The notes under the pieces are model-generated. The model saw only the letters and a list, made by a program, of their open reading frames with translations, had not been told where the DNA came from and made no database searches. A stretch of DNA of 64,000 bases. It comes from Treponema sp. UBA6852 (GTDB taxonomy: Bacteria > Spirochaetota > Spirochaetia > Treponematales > Treponemataceae). The DNA lies in contig DKDI01000006.1 of NCBI GenBank assembly GCA_002449305.1, positions 67,829 to 131,828 of the forward strand, read 5' to 3'. The position numbers and the translations under genes were made by a program. Below, piece after piece: positions 24,447-32,730 of this stretch. Each line of letters starts with the position of its first letter. The first letter of the stretch is position 1.

Positions 24447-25724
24447 GTGAATATCCTTAATAAAATAAAACATTTCTTCAGTATGGTGCTTCCTGCTAAT
24501 TTAAAAAGATGTATAAAACGTTTGCAATGTAAAAATCTTATAAAATCCACTTATAGACATTATTCAGAAATTGAAGAGGAGATTAAAAACAGAAATCAAA
24601 AAAACTTAAGATTTGCAGCTTATGTTGTTTATGACTCGACTTTTGGCGCTTATGATTTATTTGATTTAATGCTTTCTGATTTGGAGCATTACACGCCAAA
24701 AATTGTTGTTATTCCGGATGTTTCCCGTGGGAACGAACATATGATAAAACAGTATCATGAAACAAAAAGTTTTTTTATAAGAAAATATGGTTCAGAATTT
24801 GTTCTTGATGGATGGAATGAAGGCGAGAATAAATTTGTTGACTATAGTGATGAATTTGACGTGGTTTATCTTGCAAATCCTTATGATATCATGGTTGATA
24901 AAATTCACGGACTTTCATATTTAAGTACAAAAAATATTCTTCCTATATATATGAGTTATGGTTGTATGCCTGATAATTATGGATGCAAAATTATTATGCC
25001 ATTAAAAGAAATAAGTCTTTTTTGGAAAGTTTTTGCAGATAATAAGATGACATATAAAGACTATTGCCGATATGAACTTGCAAAAGGAAAAAATGTTGTA
25101 CTTTCTGGTTATGCAAAAATGGATTCCCTTGCAAAATTCAAAGAGAATTCAAGAGTTAAAAAGCGCATAATAATTGCACCGCATCATACAATCAATAATC
25201 CTGCATTGCCATTATCTAATTTTCTTGAGTATCAGAATTTTTATTTGGAACTTCCAAAATTATTTCCGCAGATAGAGTTTGTTTTTAGACCCCACCCATT
25301 GCTATTTATAAACATGATAAATGAAGGGTATTGGAATGCAACTCAAGTAAATGAATATATTAAAAAAGTAAAAGATAATGGAATGATTTATTCTACTGGC
25401 GGTGATTATTTTGATATATTTGTTAATTCCGATGCAATGATTCATGACTGCTCTTCATTTGTGGTTGAATATCTTTTTACAAAGAAACCATGTTGTTTTA
25501 TGGCGAAAAAGAACTATAAAAAAATTTTCTCTTCATTAGGAAAATCCTGCTTAAAGAATTATTACCTTGCATTCAATAAACAGCAGATAATAGAGTTTAT
25601 ACAAAATGTAGTTATTGATGAAAAAGATGAATTAAAACAAAAGAGAGAATTATATACTGCTAAATGTTTAGCTGTAAATTATCCTAATGCCTCGGAAAAA
25701 ATATTAGAAGAGATTTCTTTATAA
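24447..25724 (+). CDS. CDP-glycerol glycerophosphotransferase-like (TagB/TagF family) transferase
   Basis: A 425-residue protein with the C-terminal half of the CDP-glycerol phosphotransferase family: RRIIIAPHHTI-like strand, QIEFVFRPHPLL, and the nucleotide-binding MIHDCSSFVVEYLFTKKPCCFM. Members transfer an alcohol phosphate from a CDP-alcohol onto a growing glycan. The N-terminal 30 residues form a basic amphipathic helix suited to membrane attachment. GTG 24447 is chosen because it lies 3 bases after the previous stop and keeps this helix; ATG 24483 is an alternative. Three genes downstream encode two PLP enzymes and a cytidylyltransferase that could make the CDP-linked donor. Confidence 0.75.
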   Translation: MNILNKIKHFFSMVLPANLKRCIKRLQCKNLIKSTYRHYSEIEEEIKNRNQKNLRFAAYVVYDSTFGAYDLFDLMLSDLEHYTPKIVVIPDVSRGNEHMIKQYHETKSFFIRKYGSEFVLDGWNEGENKFVDYSDEFDVVYLANPYDIMVDKIHGLSYLSTKNILPIYMSYGCMPDNYGCKIIMPLKEISLFWKVFADNKMTYKDYCRYELAKGKNVVLSGYAKMDSLAKFKENSRVKKRIIIAPHHTINNPALPLSNFLEYQNFYLELPKLFPQIEFVFRPHPLLFINMINEGYWNATQVNEYIKKVKDNGMIYSTGGDYFDIFVNSDAMIHDCSSFVVEYLFTKKPCCFMAKKNYKKIFSSLGKSCLKNYYLAFNKQQIIEFIQNVVIDEKDELKQKRELYTAKCLAVNYPNASEKILEEISL

Positions 25725-25740
25725 ATAAGAAGGTGAATTT

Positions 25741-26826
25741 ATGTATTATTTGGATAAAAATATAAAAAATCTTGACCGTATTTTTGATCAAAATAGTCGA
25801 GAGGGCTATCTTAGACTTGATTTGAATGAAAATCCTGAAGGTCTTCCGCAGGATTTTATAAATAAAGTATTAAAAGATATAACTCCTGAATTTGTTGCAA
25901 AATATCCAGAAACTTTGGACTTTACTCAGATTTTGGCAGATTATCTGAATACAGACATAGACCATATTTGTCTTACAAATGGTTCTTCAGAAGGTATTAG
26001 GCAAATAATAGAAGCTTTTACTTCTCCGAACGGTAGAATTGTAGGTGTTACACCTACGTATGCTATGTTTGAAGTGTATCCAAAAATGTATGGGCGTAAT
26101 TTTATTCCTGTTAAGTATGCTGATGATTTGAGGATGCCAGTTGAAAATATTTTAAAGGAGCTTACTCCAGAAACAGAGTTGCTTATTCTCTTGAATCCGA
26201 ACAATCCTATGGGAAATGCATATTCTGAAATTGAGTTTCAGAGAATTATTGACAGTGCAAAACAAAATGAAATAACTGTATTGATTGATGAAGCTTATAT
26301 GTATTTTTATCCGAATAGTTTTATAAATTATGCACTTACAAATGGACATATTTTTGTGACAAGAACATTTTCAAAATTATTTTCCCTTGCGGGGTGCCGA
26401 CTTGGTTATGTCGTTGGATGGCCAGAAGGTATAAAAATGGTTCAAAAGTTATGCACTCCGCATAATGTGAATGCTTTTGCAATGAAATTTGCAAAGGAAA
26501 TAATCAAAACTCCGAGAATGATAGATGATTTGATTCTGCATTATAAAGAAGGAAAAGAATTTCTTATAAAATCGTTAAAGGAACATGAATATTCTTTTAA
26601 TGCAAAAGAAGGAAATTTTATCTTTATAAAACCAAAAACTGATGCCTATGCTCTTGTAAAAAGAATGAAAAATGAAGAAAGCATCCTTATAAAAACATAT
26701 TCAGGAATAGGAAAATTGGGAACATGCTTGAGGGTAACAACTGGAGGAATAAAGCCGATGAAACGCTTCTTGGAGGCCTTGTATAAACTGGATTTAGAAA
26801 ATATGTCGGGGGGGGGAGTAATGTAA
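25741..26826 (+). CDS. HisC-like class I/II PLP aminotransferase or decarboxylase with 3' poly-G tract
   Basis: A 361-residue fold-type I PLP enzyme close to histidinol-phosphate aminotransferase and CobD. Visible landmarks: LRLDLNENPEG, LTNGSSEGIRQII, NPNNPMGN, DEAYMYF, and the PLP lysine in TRTFSKLFSLAGCRLGYV. It is not part of a histidine operon, so a glycan role is likely, comparable to the HisC-like enzymes of Campylobacter capsule loci that make phosphoethanolamine or serinol phosphate. Nine G lie at the very end, encoding SGGG before Val-Met-stop. The core enzyme would be unaffected by slippage, but the position of the stop relative to the next gene would change. Confidence 0.8.
   Translation: MYYLDKNIKNLDRIFDQNSREGYLRLDLNENPEGLPQDFINKVLKDITPEFVAKYPETLDFTQILADYLNTDIDHICLTNGSSEGIRQIIEAFTSPNGRIVGVTPTYAMFEVYPKMYGRNFIPVKYADDLRMPVENILKELTPETELLILLNPNNPMGNAYSEIEFQRIIDSAKQNEITVLIDEAYMYFYPNSFINYALTNGHIFVTRTFSKLFSLAGCRLGYVVGWPEGIKMVQKLCTPHNVNAFAMKFAKEIIKTPRMIDDLILHYKEGKEFLIKSLKEHEYSFNAKEGNFIFIKPKTDAYALVKRMKNEESILIKTYSGIGKLGTCLRVTTGGIKPMKRFLEALYKLDLENMSGGGVM
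26808..26816 (+). repeat. Poly-G tract, nine G, at the 3' end of the HisC-like gene
   Basis: With nine G the frame stops at 26824-26826. With ten (or seven) it stays open through the following hairpin and ends in TGA at what is now 26862-26864, overlapping the next ATG. With eight it stops at once. Confidence 0.95.
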
Positions 26827-26832
26827 TAACGA

Positions 26833-26858
26833 AGCCACTCTACTTTATTGGAGTGGCT
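26833..26858 (+). promoter_or_regulatory. Hairpin that sequesters the ribosome site of the next gene
   Basis: AGCCACTC (26833-26840) pairs with GAGTGGCT (26851-26858), an 8-base stem with a 10-base loop. The GGAG ribosome site at 26850-26853 for ATG 26861 lies in the loop edge and 3' arm. No T run follows, so it is not a terminator. Confidence 0.75.
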
Positions 26859-26860
26859 GC

Positions 26861-27946
26861 ATGATAAACTTCACCGTTGGTCCGGTTCAGATGGACGAAG
26901 AAACTTTGTCTCTTGGAAGCAGTCAGATTCCGTATTTCCGTACAGAAGAATTTTCCGTTCTTATGAAAGAGAATGAAAATCTGCTCTGCAAGTTCTTTGA
27001 CGCTCCTGAAAATTCGCATGTTGTTTTTATGACAGGAAGCGGAACTGCGTCGATGGAAGGCGGAGTCATGAATTTCTTTGATTCTTCTGACAAGGTTCTT
27101 GTTGTGAACGGCGGAAGTTTCGGTTCTCGTCTTGTGGAGCTTTGCCAGATACATGATATTCCGATTACAGAAATAAAGCTTGATTTTGGAAAGCCTCTGA
27201 CTTATGAAATTCTCTCTCGGTATGAAAATCAGGAATATACAGGTTTGCTTGTCCAGCTGTGCGAGACTTCCAGCGGCGTTCTTTTCGACATGAATCTTAT
27301 CGGGAATTTTTGTAAGAGAAATGGAATCTTTCTTTTTGTTGATGCGGTAAGCGGATTTATGGCTGACGAGTTTTCAATGAGAAAAATGCACGTGAATGCT
27401 ACGATTACAGGAAGCCAGAAAGCACTTTCACTTCCTCCGTCAATGTCGTTCACCGTTATGGATGAAAAAGCTGTAGCTCGTGCTCAAAAAATTAATGTCA
27501 AAAACCTGTACTTCAACTATCCGCTTTATCTTAAAAACGGCGAGCGCGGACAGACTCCTTTTACTCCGGCTGTCGCAACCTTGATTATGCTGAATGACAG
27601 GCTCAAGAGAATTGAAAAGTCCGGCGGAATAAAAGCTCAGAATGAAATTATGCGAAACAGGGCTGAATATTTCAGGGAAAAAATAAAACAGATTCCATTT
27701 GAAATGTTTGTTGCTAGGGAAAATGCTTCAAATTGTGTAACCGCATTGCGTCCTGAAAATCCATCGGTTGATGCACATAAAATTTTTGAAATCCTGAAAG
27801 ATGAGTACGGAATCTGGATTTGTCCGAATGGCGGCGAATATGCAGAAAAAGTATTCCGTGTCGGTCATATAGGCGCGGTTTCGGAAGAACAGATTGATAA
27901 CTTAATAGATGCGTTTGAGGATTTGCAGAAGCGTAATCTATTGTAA
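26861..27946 (+). CDS. Aminotransferase of the alanine-glyoxylate / 2-aminoethylphosphonate group
   Basis: A 361-residue class V PLP aminotransferase. MINFTVGPVQMDEETL is the family opening, FMTGSGTASMEGGVMNF the phosphate-binding part, FVDAVSGFMADE the aspartate, and GSQKALSLPPSM contains the PLP lysine. Related enzymes transaminate phosphonoacetaldehyde, glyoxylate, or small keto-alcohol phosphates. No PEP mutase is visible in the window, so a phosphonate route is unproven. Encoded directly before a TagD-like cytidylyltransferase, it probably helps make a small amino-alcohol unit for a CDP-activated glycan decoration. Its ribosome site is in a hairpin after a poly-G tract. Confidence 0.8.
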   Translation: MINFTVGPVQMDEETLSLGSSQIPYFRTEEFSVLMKENENLLCKFFDAPENSHVVFMTGSGTASMEGGVMNFFDSSDKVLVVNGGSFGSRLVELCQIHDIPITEIKLDFGKPLTYEILSRYENQEYTGLLVQLCETSSGVLFDMNLIGNFCKRNGIFLFVDAVSGFMADEFSMRKMHVNATITGSQKALSLPPSMSFTVMDEKAVARAQKINVKNLYFNYPLYLKNGERGQTPFTPAVATLIMLNDRLKRIEKSGGIKAQNEIMRNRAEYFREKIKQIPFEMFVARENASNCVTALRPENPSVDAHKIFEILKDEYGIWICPNGGEYAEKVFRVGHIGAVSEEQIDNLIDAFEDLQKRNLL

Positions 27947-27970
27947 AACGTAAAAGAGGAGAAGATAAAA

Positions 27971-28432
27971 ATGATAGCTGGAAAAACTGTTGTGTATACA
28001 AGCGGAACTTTCGATATGCTTCATGCGAACCATATAAAGATGATTGAATACGCACGCTCATTGGGCGAAATTTTGATTGTTGGTGTAAACACGGACGAGC
28101 TTGTAGCCTCGTATAAATCCCAGCCGATTATTCCGTTTGAGGAGCGGATTGCTCTTGTCAAGGCTCTGAAATATCCGGACATTGTGATTCCTCAACGTTC
28201 TCTGAACCATGCGGACAAAGTGAAAAAACTTAACTTTGATGTTTTTGTTGTAGGCGATGACTGGGCAGGCAAATATGACTATTTGAAAGATCAGGATGTT
28301 GATGTGGTGTACTTTCCTTACGGTGCCGGCATAAGCTCAAGCAGTCTGAAAGAACGTGTCTACGAACGTTACAGCGAACTTAAGAAAACTGCGGACAATC
28401 ATTTTCCGAATGATGTGGATGTAAGGAAATAA
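27971..28432 (+). CDS. TagD-like CTP:alcohol-phosphate cytidylyltransferase
   Basis: A 153-residue nucleotidyltransferase of the HxGH superfamily, closest by eye to glycerol-3-phosphate cytidylyltransferase. YTSGTFDMLHANHIKMIEYA contains the signature as HANH, a Gly-to-Asn change at the third position, and GISSSSLKERV is the ISTSxxK nucleotide-binding motif. It would attach CMP to an alcohol phosphate such as glycerol-, ethanolamine- or serinol-phosphate. It lies 24 bases after an aminotransferase and in the same operon as a CDP-glycerol-type transferase, so the set looks like one pathway. The exact substrate is open. Confidence 0.85.
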   Translation: MIAGKTVVYTSGTFDMLHANHIKMIEYARSLGEILIVGVNTDELVASYKSQPIIPFEERIALVKALKYPDIVIPQRSLNHADKVKKLNFDVFVVGDDWAGKYDYLKDQDVDVVYFPYGAGISSSSLKERVYERYSELKKTADNHFPNDVDVRK

Positions 28433-28440
28433 TTTTTCTT

Positions 28441-29889
28441 ATGGAGCAGAATTTAACACAAAAAACAAAATTCGGAATGTTGTGGAATGCCTTTGAGAAA
28501 TTTGCATCTCAAGGAATTGCATTTGTTTTGAATATAATTCTTGCCAGACTGCTTACTCCTCATGATTATGGTGTCATAGGAATGTTGACTATCTTTTTAA
28601 CATTTTCAAATGTATTTATAGATAGCGGATTTTCAAGGGCTTTGGTTCAAAAGCAAGATAGAAATGAGAAGGATTTTTCTACAGTCTTACTATTTAATGT
28701 TTCTGTAAGCTTAATTTTATATGTTGCCCTGTTTTTATGCTCTCCTGCCATAGCTAGGTTTTATAAGACACCAGAACTTGTCCAGCTAGAAAGAGTCTTT
28801 TTTATTGTGATAATTTTGAATTCATTAACTGTTGTTCAAAACTCACAGCTACAGGCAGCCGTTGATTTTAAACATATTGCTTTTATAAATACTATTACAC
28901 AGATATGCTCAGGTGTTGCAGGAATTGTTGCAGCATTTTACGGACTCGGAGCATGGGCTTTGGTAATACAAGCTTTGTCCAAATCTTTTATATCCGCCGT
29001 TCTTTTTTGGTGTATAGGAAAATGGATTCCAAAAACAGGGTTTTCATATAAATCTTTTAAATCTTTGTTTGGCTTTGGTTCAAAGCTTCTTGTAACAGGG
29101 CTTCTAAGTACAACTGTAACAAATATAAATAGCATTGTTGTGGGTAAGATTTACAGTCCAGCAAATTTGGGGTTCTATACAAGAGCACAACAGTTTCCAG
29201 AACTGGTTTCAGGAACTTTGGGAAGTGTGTTAAATAATGCAACTTTTCCGCTCATGGCAGCTCTTCAAAATGATAGGGAGAATTTAGTATATATATTTAA
29301 AAAACTTATAAAAACTGCTGCTATGGTTGTTTTTCCTGCAATGGTGGGATTGGCAATTCTTTCTAAGCCTATTATAAGCGTTCTTCTTGGAGAACAATGG
29401 TTGCCTGCGGCTGAATTATTGTTTTGGCTTTCTCTGTCATATATTTTTACACCGCTTTCTATAATTAATATGAATATATTAAATGCAATTGGACGTTCCG
29501 ATTTGTTTATGAAAGTTGATTTTTCAAAAATTCCTTTTATTGCTATAACAATGCTGATTACATTTCCTATAAGTTTAAAGGCTGTTGTTATCGGAAGTTT
29601 TGTAAGTGCATTTATTTATTTTTATATAAATGCACTTATGCCAGGCCGTCTTTTTAAGTATGGGGCTTTTAAGCAATTAGCAGATATGTGGAAATATACA
29701 GTTTCAAGCATTATTATGGGAGTTGTAGTTATCTTTGTAATTTCATTTATAGAATCAAGTATCATTCAGTTGTTTTTTGGAATTTCGATAGGAGTTGTAG
29801 TTTATGTAGGATGTTTATTGTTGTTGAGAGACACTGAAGTAAGGATATTTTTAGAAAAAATAAAGGTTCTAAAGAAAAATGGAAAATAG
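28441..29889 (+). CDS. Wzx-type oligosaccharide flippase (MOP superfamily)
   Basis: A 482-residue membrane protein with about 13-14 hydrophobic segments. The N-terminal KFGMLWNAFEKFASQGIAFVLNIILARLL followed by PHDYGVIGMLTIF is typical of polysaccharide transporters that flip lipid-linked repeat units to the outer face of the inner membrane. Downstream landmarks such as YSPANLGFYTRAQQFPELV fit the WzxC-like branch. With the Wzy-type gene at 35871 it indicates Wzx/Wzy-dependent assembly. It overlaps the next acyltransferase gene by 11 bases. Confidence 0.9.
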   Translation: MEQNLTQKTKFGMLWNAFEKFASQGIAFVLNIILARLLTPHDYGVIGMLTIFLTFSNVFIDSGFSRALVQKQDRNEKDFSTVLLFNVSVSLILYVALFLCSPAIARFYKTPELVQLERVFFIVIILNSLTVVQNSQLQAAVDFKHIAFINTITQICSGVAGIVAAFYGLGAWALVIQALSKSFISAVLFWCIGKWIPKTGFSYKSFKSLFGFGSKLLVTGLLSTTVTNINSIVVGKIYSPANLGFYTRAQQFPELVSGTLGSVLNNATFPLMAALQNDRENLVYIFKKLIKTAAMVVFPAMVGLAILSKPIISVLLGEQWLPAAELLFWLSLSYIFTPLSIINMNILNAIGRSDLFMKVDFSKIPFIAITMLITFPISLKAVVIGSFVSAFIYFYINALMPGRLFKYGAFKQLADMWKYTVSSIIMGVVVIFVISFIESSIIQLFFGISIGVVVYVGCLLLLRDTEVRIFLEKIKVLKKNGK

Positions 29890-30946
29890 TAAAATAAGAA
29901 ATTCAAACATCGAGCTTCTCCGCATTGTGCTTATGTTTTTTGTCATAACGCTGCATTATAACGGAATGGGCGGTCATGCGCTGGAATTGTATGCTTCTGG
30001 ACTTGTTTTTTATTTTACTCGCTTTACGGAAGCATTGGGAGTTTGCGCTGTTGACTGTTTTGTGTTGGTTAGCGGATATTTTCTTTCTTATAATAGGAAA
30101 ATAAAGGTAAAGAAAATTCTTCATATTCTTCTTGTCGTTATCGGGTTGAAGTTTTTTGATTTCTTCCTTCAGATTCTTATTGATGGAAACAATTTCTCTC
30201 TAAGACATTTTGTGGCTTGTTTTCTTCCGACAAATTATTACGCGACTTTTTATCTTGTCTTGTATGTTCTGAGTCCGTTTATTTCAAAGCTTTTTGATTC
30301 CTTCAAAGATAAAAAACAGGCCGCCGTATTTATCGGAATTCTTATTTTTCTGTTCTCGCTGTTTCCATTTTGTCTGGAATTTGCCAATAATATTTTGGGC
30401 TTTAATGTCGGTGGAATGAACACAGTTAATGCATTCTCAGGAAGCGAAAGTGGATACACAATTGTGAATTTTATGCTTCTTTATTGTGTTGGATCTTTTC
30501 TTTCTCGGTATAAAATCAGTTTGAAAAATACATATTCTCTGACCGGCTATGTTCTTTCTTTGATTTGTATTTTTGTTCTTGAGTTTATTGATTCCAGTTC
30601 CGCCTCGTCTTATGCCTCGCCATTTGTGATTTTGAATGCAGTCTGTCTGTTTATGCTGTTCTTAAAAATCTCTTTCAGCAGCAAAGTTGTGAACTGTGTG
30701 AGTGCAGCAACGTTCGGTGTTTTTTGTCTGCATACAGGAAATTTCTTGGGAACAAAGTGGTCTTTGTTTGAGATTCCGGCTCTAAAAAATTCACGGGGGG
30801 GGGTACTATTAAATTCCTTATTTGTGGTGTTTGCGATGACCGCCGTATGCTATGGAATTGACTTGGTGCTGCGGTTTTTAGTTTCCCCGTTGCGGAAAAA
30901 GTTGAATGAAACCAGCCTTTATAAAAAAGAATTTGTTGTGGAATGA
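29879..30946 (+). CDS. Acyltransferase-3 family O-acyltransferase with in-gene G9 tract
   Basis: A 355-residue membrane O-acyltransferase. The opening RNSNIELLRIVLMFFVITLHYN has the conserved arginine and the histidine of the active site, and about ten membrane helices follow. Nine G at 30795-30803 encode part of SRGGV at about residue 307, just before the last helices. Eight G would lead to TAA after three further codons and ten G to a stop about 20 codons on, so slippage would remove the final membrane segments. The last 55 bases of the gene belong to a 69-base direct repeat copied again at 33680, beyond a defence cassette. Confidence 0.88.
   Translation: MENSKIRNSNIELLRIVLMFFVITLHYNGMGGHALELYASGLVFYFTRFTEALGVCAVDCFVLVSGYFLSYNRKIKVKKILHILLVVIGLKFFDFFLQILIDGNNFSLRHFVACFLPTNYYATFYLVLYVLSPFISKLFDSFKDKKQAAVFIGILIFLFSLFPFCLEFANNILGFNVGGMNTVNAFSGSESGYTIVNFMLLYCVGSFLSRYKISLKNTYSLTGYVLSLICIFVLEFIDSSSASSYASPFVILNAVCLFMLFLKISFSSKVVNCVSAATFGVFCLHTGNFLGTKWSLFEIPALKNSRGGVLLNSLFVVFAMTAVCYGIDLVLRFLVSPLRKKLNETSLYKKEFVVE
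30795..30803 (+). repeat. Poly-G tract, nine G, inside an acyltransferase gene
   Basis: Nine consecutive G, in frame as cGG GGG GGG G. Any change in length other than by three truncates the membrane protein. Confidence 0.95.
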
Positions 30947-30959
30947 TGTATGGAAAATA
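30891..30959. repeat. 69-base direct repeat, left copy
   Basis: Identical to 33680-33748 except for one base (G at 30901, A at 33690). It spans the end of the acyltransferase gene and the first codons of the glycosyltransferase gene; in this copy the glycosyltransferase start reads Met-Glu-Asn-Ile-stop. The three genes between the copies are a defence cassette. Confidence 0.97.
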
Positions 30960-31050
30960 TTTAAGAATTTCTATAATATAAATTAAGTATGAAGATTGAG
31001 CGTTTTTTATCCGATATTGATTGTGTATATTATAAAGGTTAAGGTAAAAT

Positions 31051-31413
31051 ATGCCATTTAATAAGGAAATTATAGAAGAAGTCTGGAAGAAAGCAACTGC
31101 CATACAAGGATATGATGAAGAGCATTTTAGAAAGGATTGCTGTGGTGCTATTATAGCAAGAGAAAAATACGGTGATCTAGACAGTGTTTTTGGATGGCAG
31201 ATAGATCATGTTTATCCTCAAAGTCTAGGGGGTACTGATATTATAGACAACTTAAGAGCTATGCAATGGCAAAATAATGAATCTAAAAAAGATGACTATC
31301 CTTCTTATTATTCATCAGTAGTAGCAAATGGTATTTCTAACATTGAATCTAGGGTTCGTCATGTAGTGAATCCAAGCTTGCAAAAAAAATTAAAAGAAAT
31401 TTACGGAATTTAG
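31051..31413 (+). CDS. HNH endonuclease, first gene of a PARIS-like cassette
   Basis: A 120-residue HNH nuclease. The fold is shown by AIIAREKYGDLDSVFGWQIDHVYP, with the Asp-His pair, followed by GGTDIIDNLRAMQWQNNESK with the conserved asparagines; it lacks the zinc cysteines of larger HNH proteins. Its stop is 3 bases before the ATPase gene, so it is co-transcribed with the two PARIS-like genes. It may be an added effector or an independent nuclease carried in the same insertion. AT-rich leader DNA upstream contains no promoter I would commit to. Confidence 0.82.
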   Translation: MPFNKEIIEEVWKKATAIQGYDEEHFRKDCCGAIIAREKYGDLDSVFGWQIDHVYPQSLGGTDIIDNLRAMQWQNNESKKDDYPSYYSSVVANGISNIESRVRHVVNPSLQKKLKEIYGI

Positions 31414-31416
31414 AAA

Positions 31417-32730
31417 ATGTTGGTTTCAAGTTTTTATATAAAAAAATTATTTGATTTATATACATATAAAATAGATTTTACTCATTATGCTGATAATCTA
31501 TGTATACTTACAGGTGCAAATGGATATGGAAAAACTACTGTCTTAAAAATTATCAATAGCCTTTCAACGCTTGATTTATTTTTCTTTTATACAATTTCAT
31601 TCGAAAAAATAGAATTAGTTTTTTCAAATTCTGATAAACTGGAAATTACACATTCATCTCCATCTCATGGTCATGAATATGATGATGATACTGTTGAATA
31701 TCCTGATTGTGTAACATTTTCTTATGTTAATAAAAATTTAAATCATAGAGTTTTGTTTGATCTGAATCTTGAAGATATTACAAGGCTTATGCCCCTTTCA
31801 ATTCGGAGAGAAATAGATTTTTCTTTTATAGAGGAGGGGCGCATTGAAGTTTTAAAAAACTATCTTACTAACCATAAAGAAATATATGAAGAAATTGCTG
31901 CAAATAAAGGAAACAAAGACTTTTTATCTCTTTTAAATGAACTTAGAACAGTTTTTATACCTGCCCAACGACTTTATTATACAGAACAGGAGCGGGAACA
32001 TAATTATACGAATTATCGAAGAAGTCATTTTGTTAGAAAATCTTCTATTGACAGAATGATTTCTGATTTAAAAAATGAACTTCAAAGAAAGCGTTTGGAT
32101 TATTTGCTCGAAACACAGCGACATGATAACCAATTTATAAATAAGTTGCTTTCATCTTCTTCCAAAGGCTATGATGAAAATATTTATAACGAAAAAAAAG
32201 ATTTGCTACAAGAAAGGTTGGATGAGTTATTTTCATATGGATTAATAGAAAAAACGCCTATTAATCCATATATGGAGAGTAAAAAAGAAATACTTTCTGT
32301 TTATATTGATGATTTGTTAGAAAAAATAGATTCGTATAATGAACTGCTAAAAAAAATTCGCCTTTTTTCTACTATTTTAGAAAAAAAAGAATTTGCTAAT
32401 AAAAAAATAAGTTTTTCTCCAGAGCATGGATTAATAGCAACTTCTGCAAATGGAACTGAAATAAATCCAAACTTCTTATCAAGTGGTGAGCAAAATGAAC
32501 TTATTATGCTTTATGATTTTATTTTTCGTGTAGAAAATGGAACCATACTTCTTATTGATGAGCCTGAAATATCTTTACATGTATCATGGCAATTAGACTT
32601 TCTTCATGATATTGAATCAATTTGTAATAATAAAAAAATACAAGTAATAGTTGCTACACATTCTCCCCAAATCATAAATGAGTATTGGGAAGCTTGTTTC
32701 GATTTTTATAAAAATAATAACAATGAATAA
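31417..32730 (+). CDS. AAA/ABC-type ATPase, AriA-like component of a PARIS defence system
   Basis: A 437-residue ATPase of the OLD/AAA_15/AAA_21 type. Walker A is GANGYGKTT near residue 35, the signature is FLSSGEQNEL, Walker B is ILLIDEPEISLH near residue 378, and the switch His is in VIVATHSPQII. A long helical, charged middle region separates the halves. In PARIS, the AriA ATPase holds the AriB effector and releases it on sensing phage anti-restriction proteins. Assignment rests on the adjacent DUF4435/TOPRIM gene. The stop overlaps that gene by 8 bases. Confidence 0.78.
   Translation: MLVSSFYIKKLFDLYTYKIDFTHYADNLCILTGANGYGKTTVLKIINSLSTLDLFFFYTISFEKIELVFSNSDKLEITHSSPSHGHEYDDDTVEYPDCVTFSYVNKNLNHRVLFDLNLEDITRLMPLSIRREIDFSFIEEGRIEVLKNYLTNHKEIYEEIAANKGNKDFLSLLNELRTVFIPAQRLYYTEQEREHNYTNYRRSHFVRKSSIDRMISDLKNELQRKRLDYLLETQRHDNQFINKLLSSSSKGYDENIYNEKKDLLQERLDELFSYGLIEKTPINPYMESKKEILSVYIDDLLEKIDSYNELLKKIRLFSTILEKKEFANKKISFSPEHGLIATSANGTEINPNFLSSGEQNELIMLYDFIFRVENGTILLIDEPEISLHVSWQLDFLHDIESICNNKKIQVIVATHSPQIINEYWEACFDFYKNNNNE

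Noticed and set aside
26861..28432. Aminotransferase plus cytidylyltransferase as a proven phosphonate (aminoethylphosphonate) pathway
   Set aside because: No PEP mutase or phosphonopyruvate decarboxylase is in the window, so phosphonate is only one of several options.
31231..31235. Run of five G in the HNH gene as a further slippage tract
   Set aside because: Too short to expect slippage and similar short runs occur elsewhere in the window.
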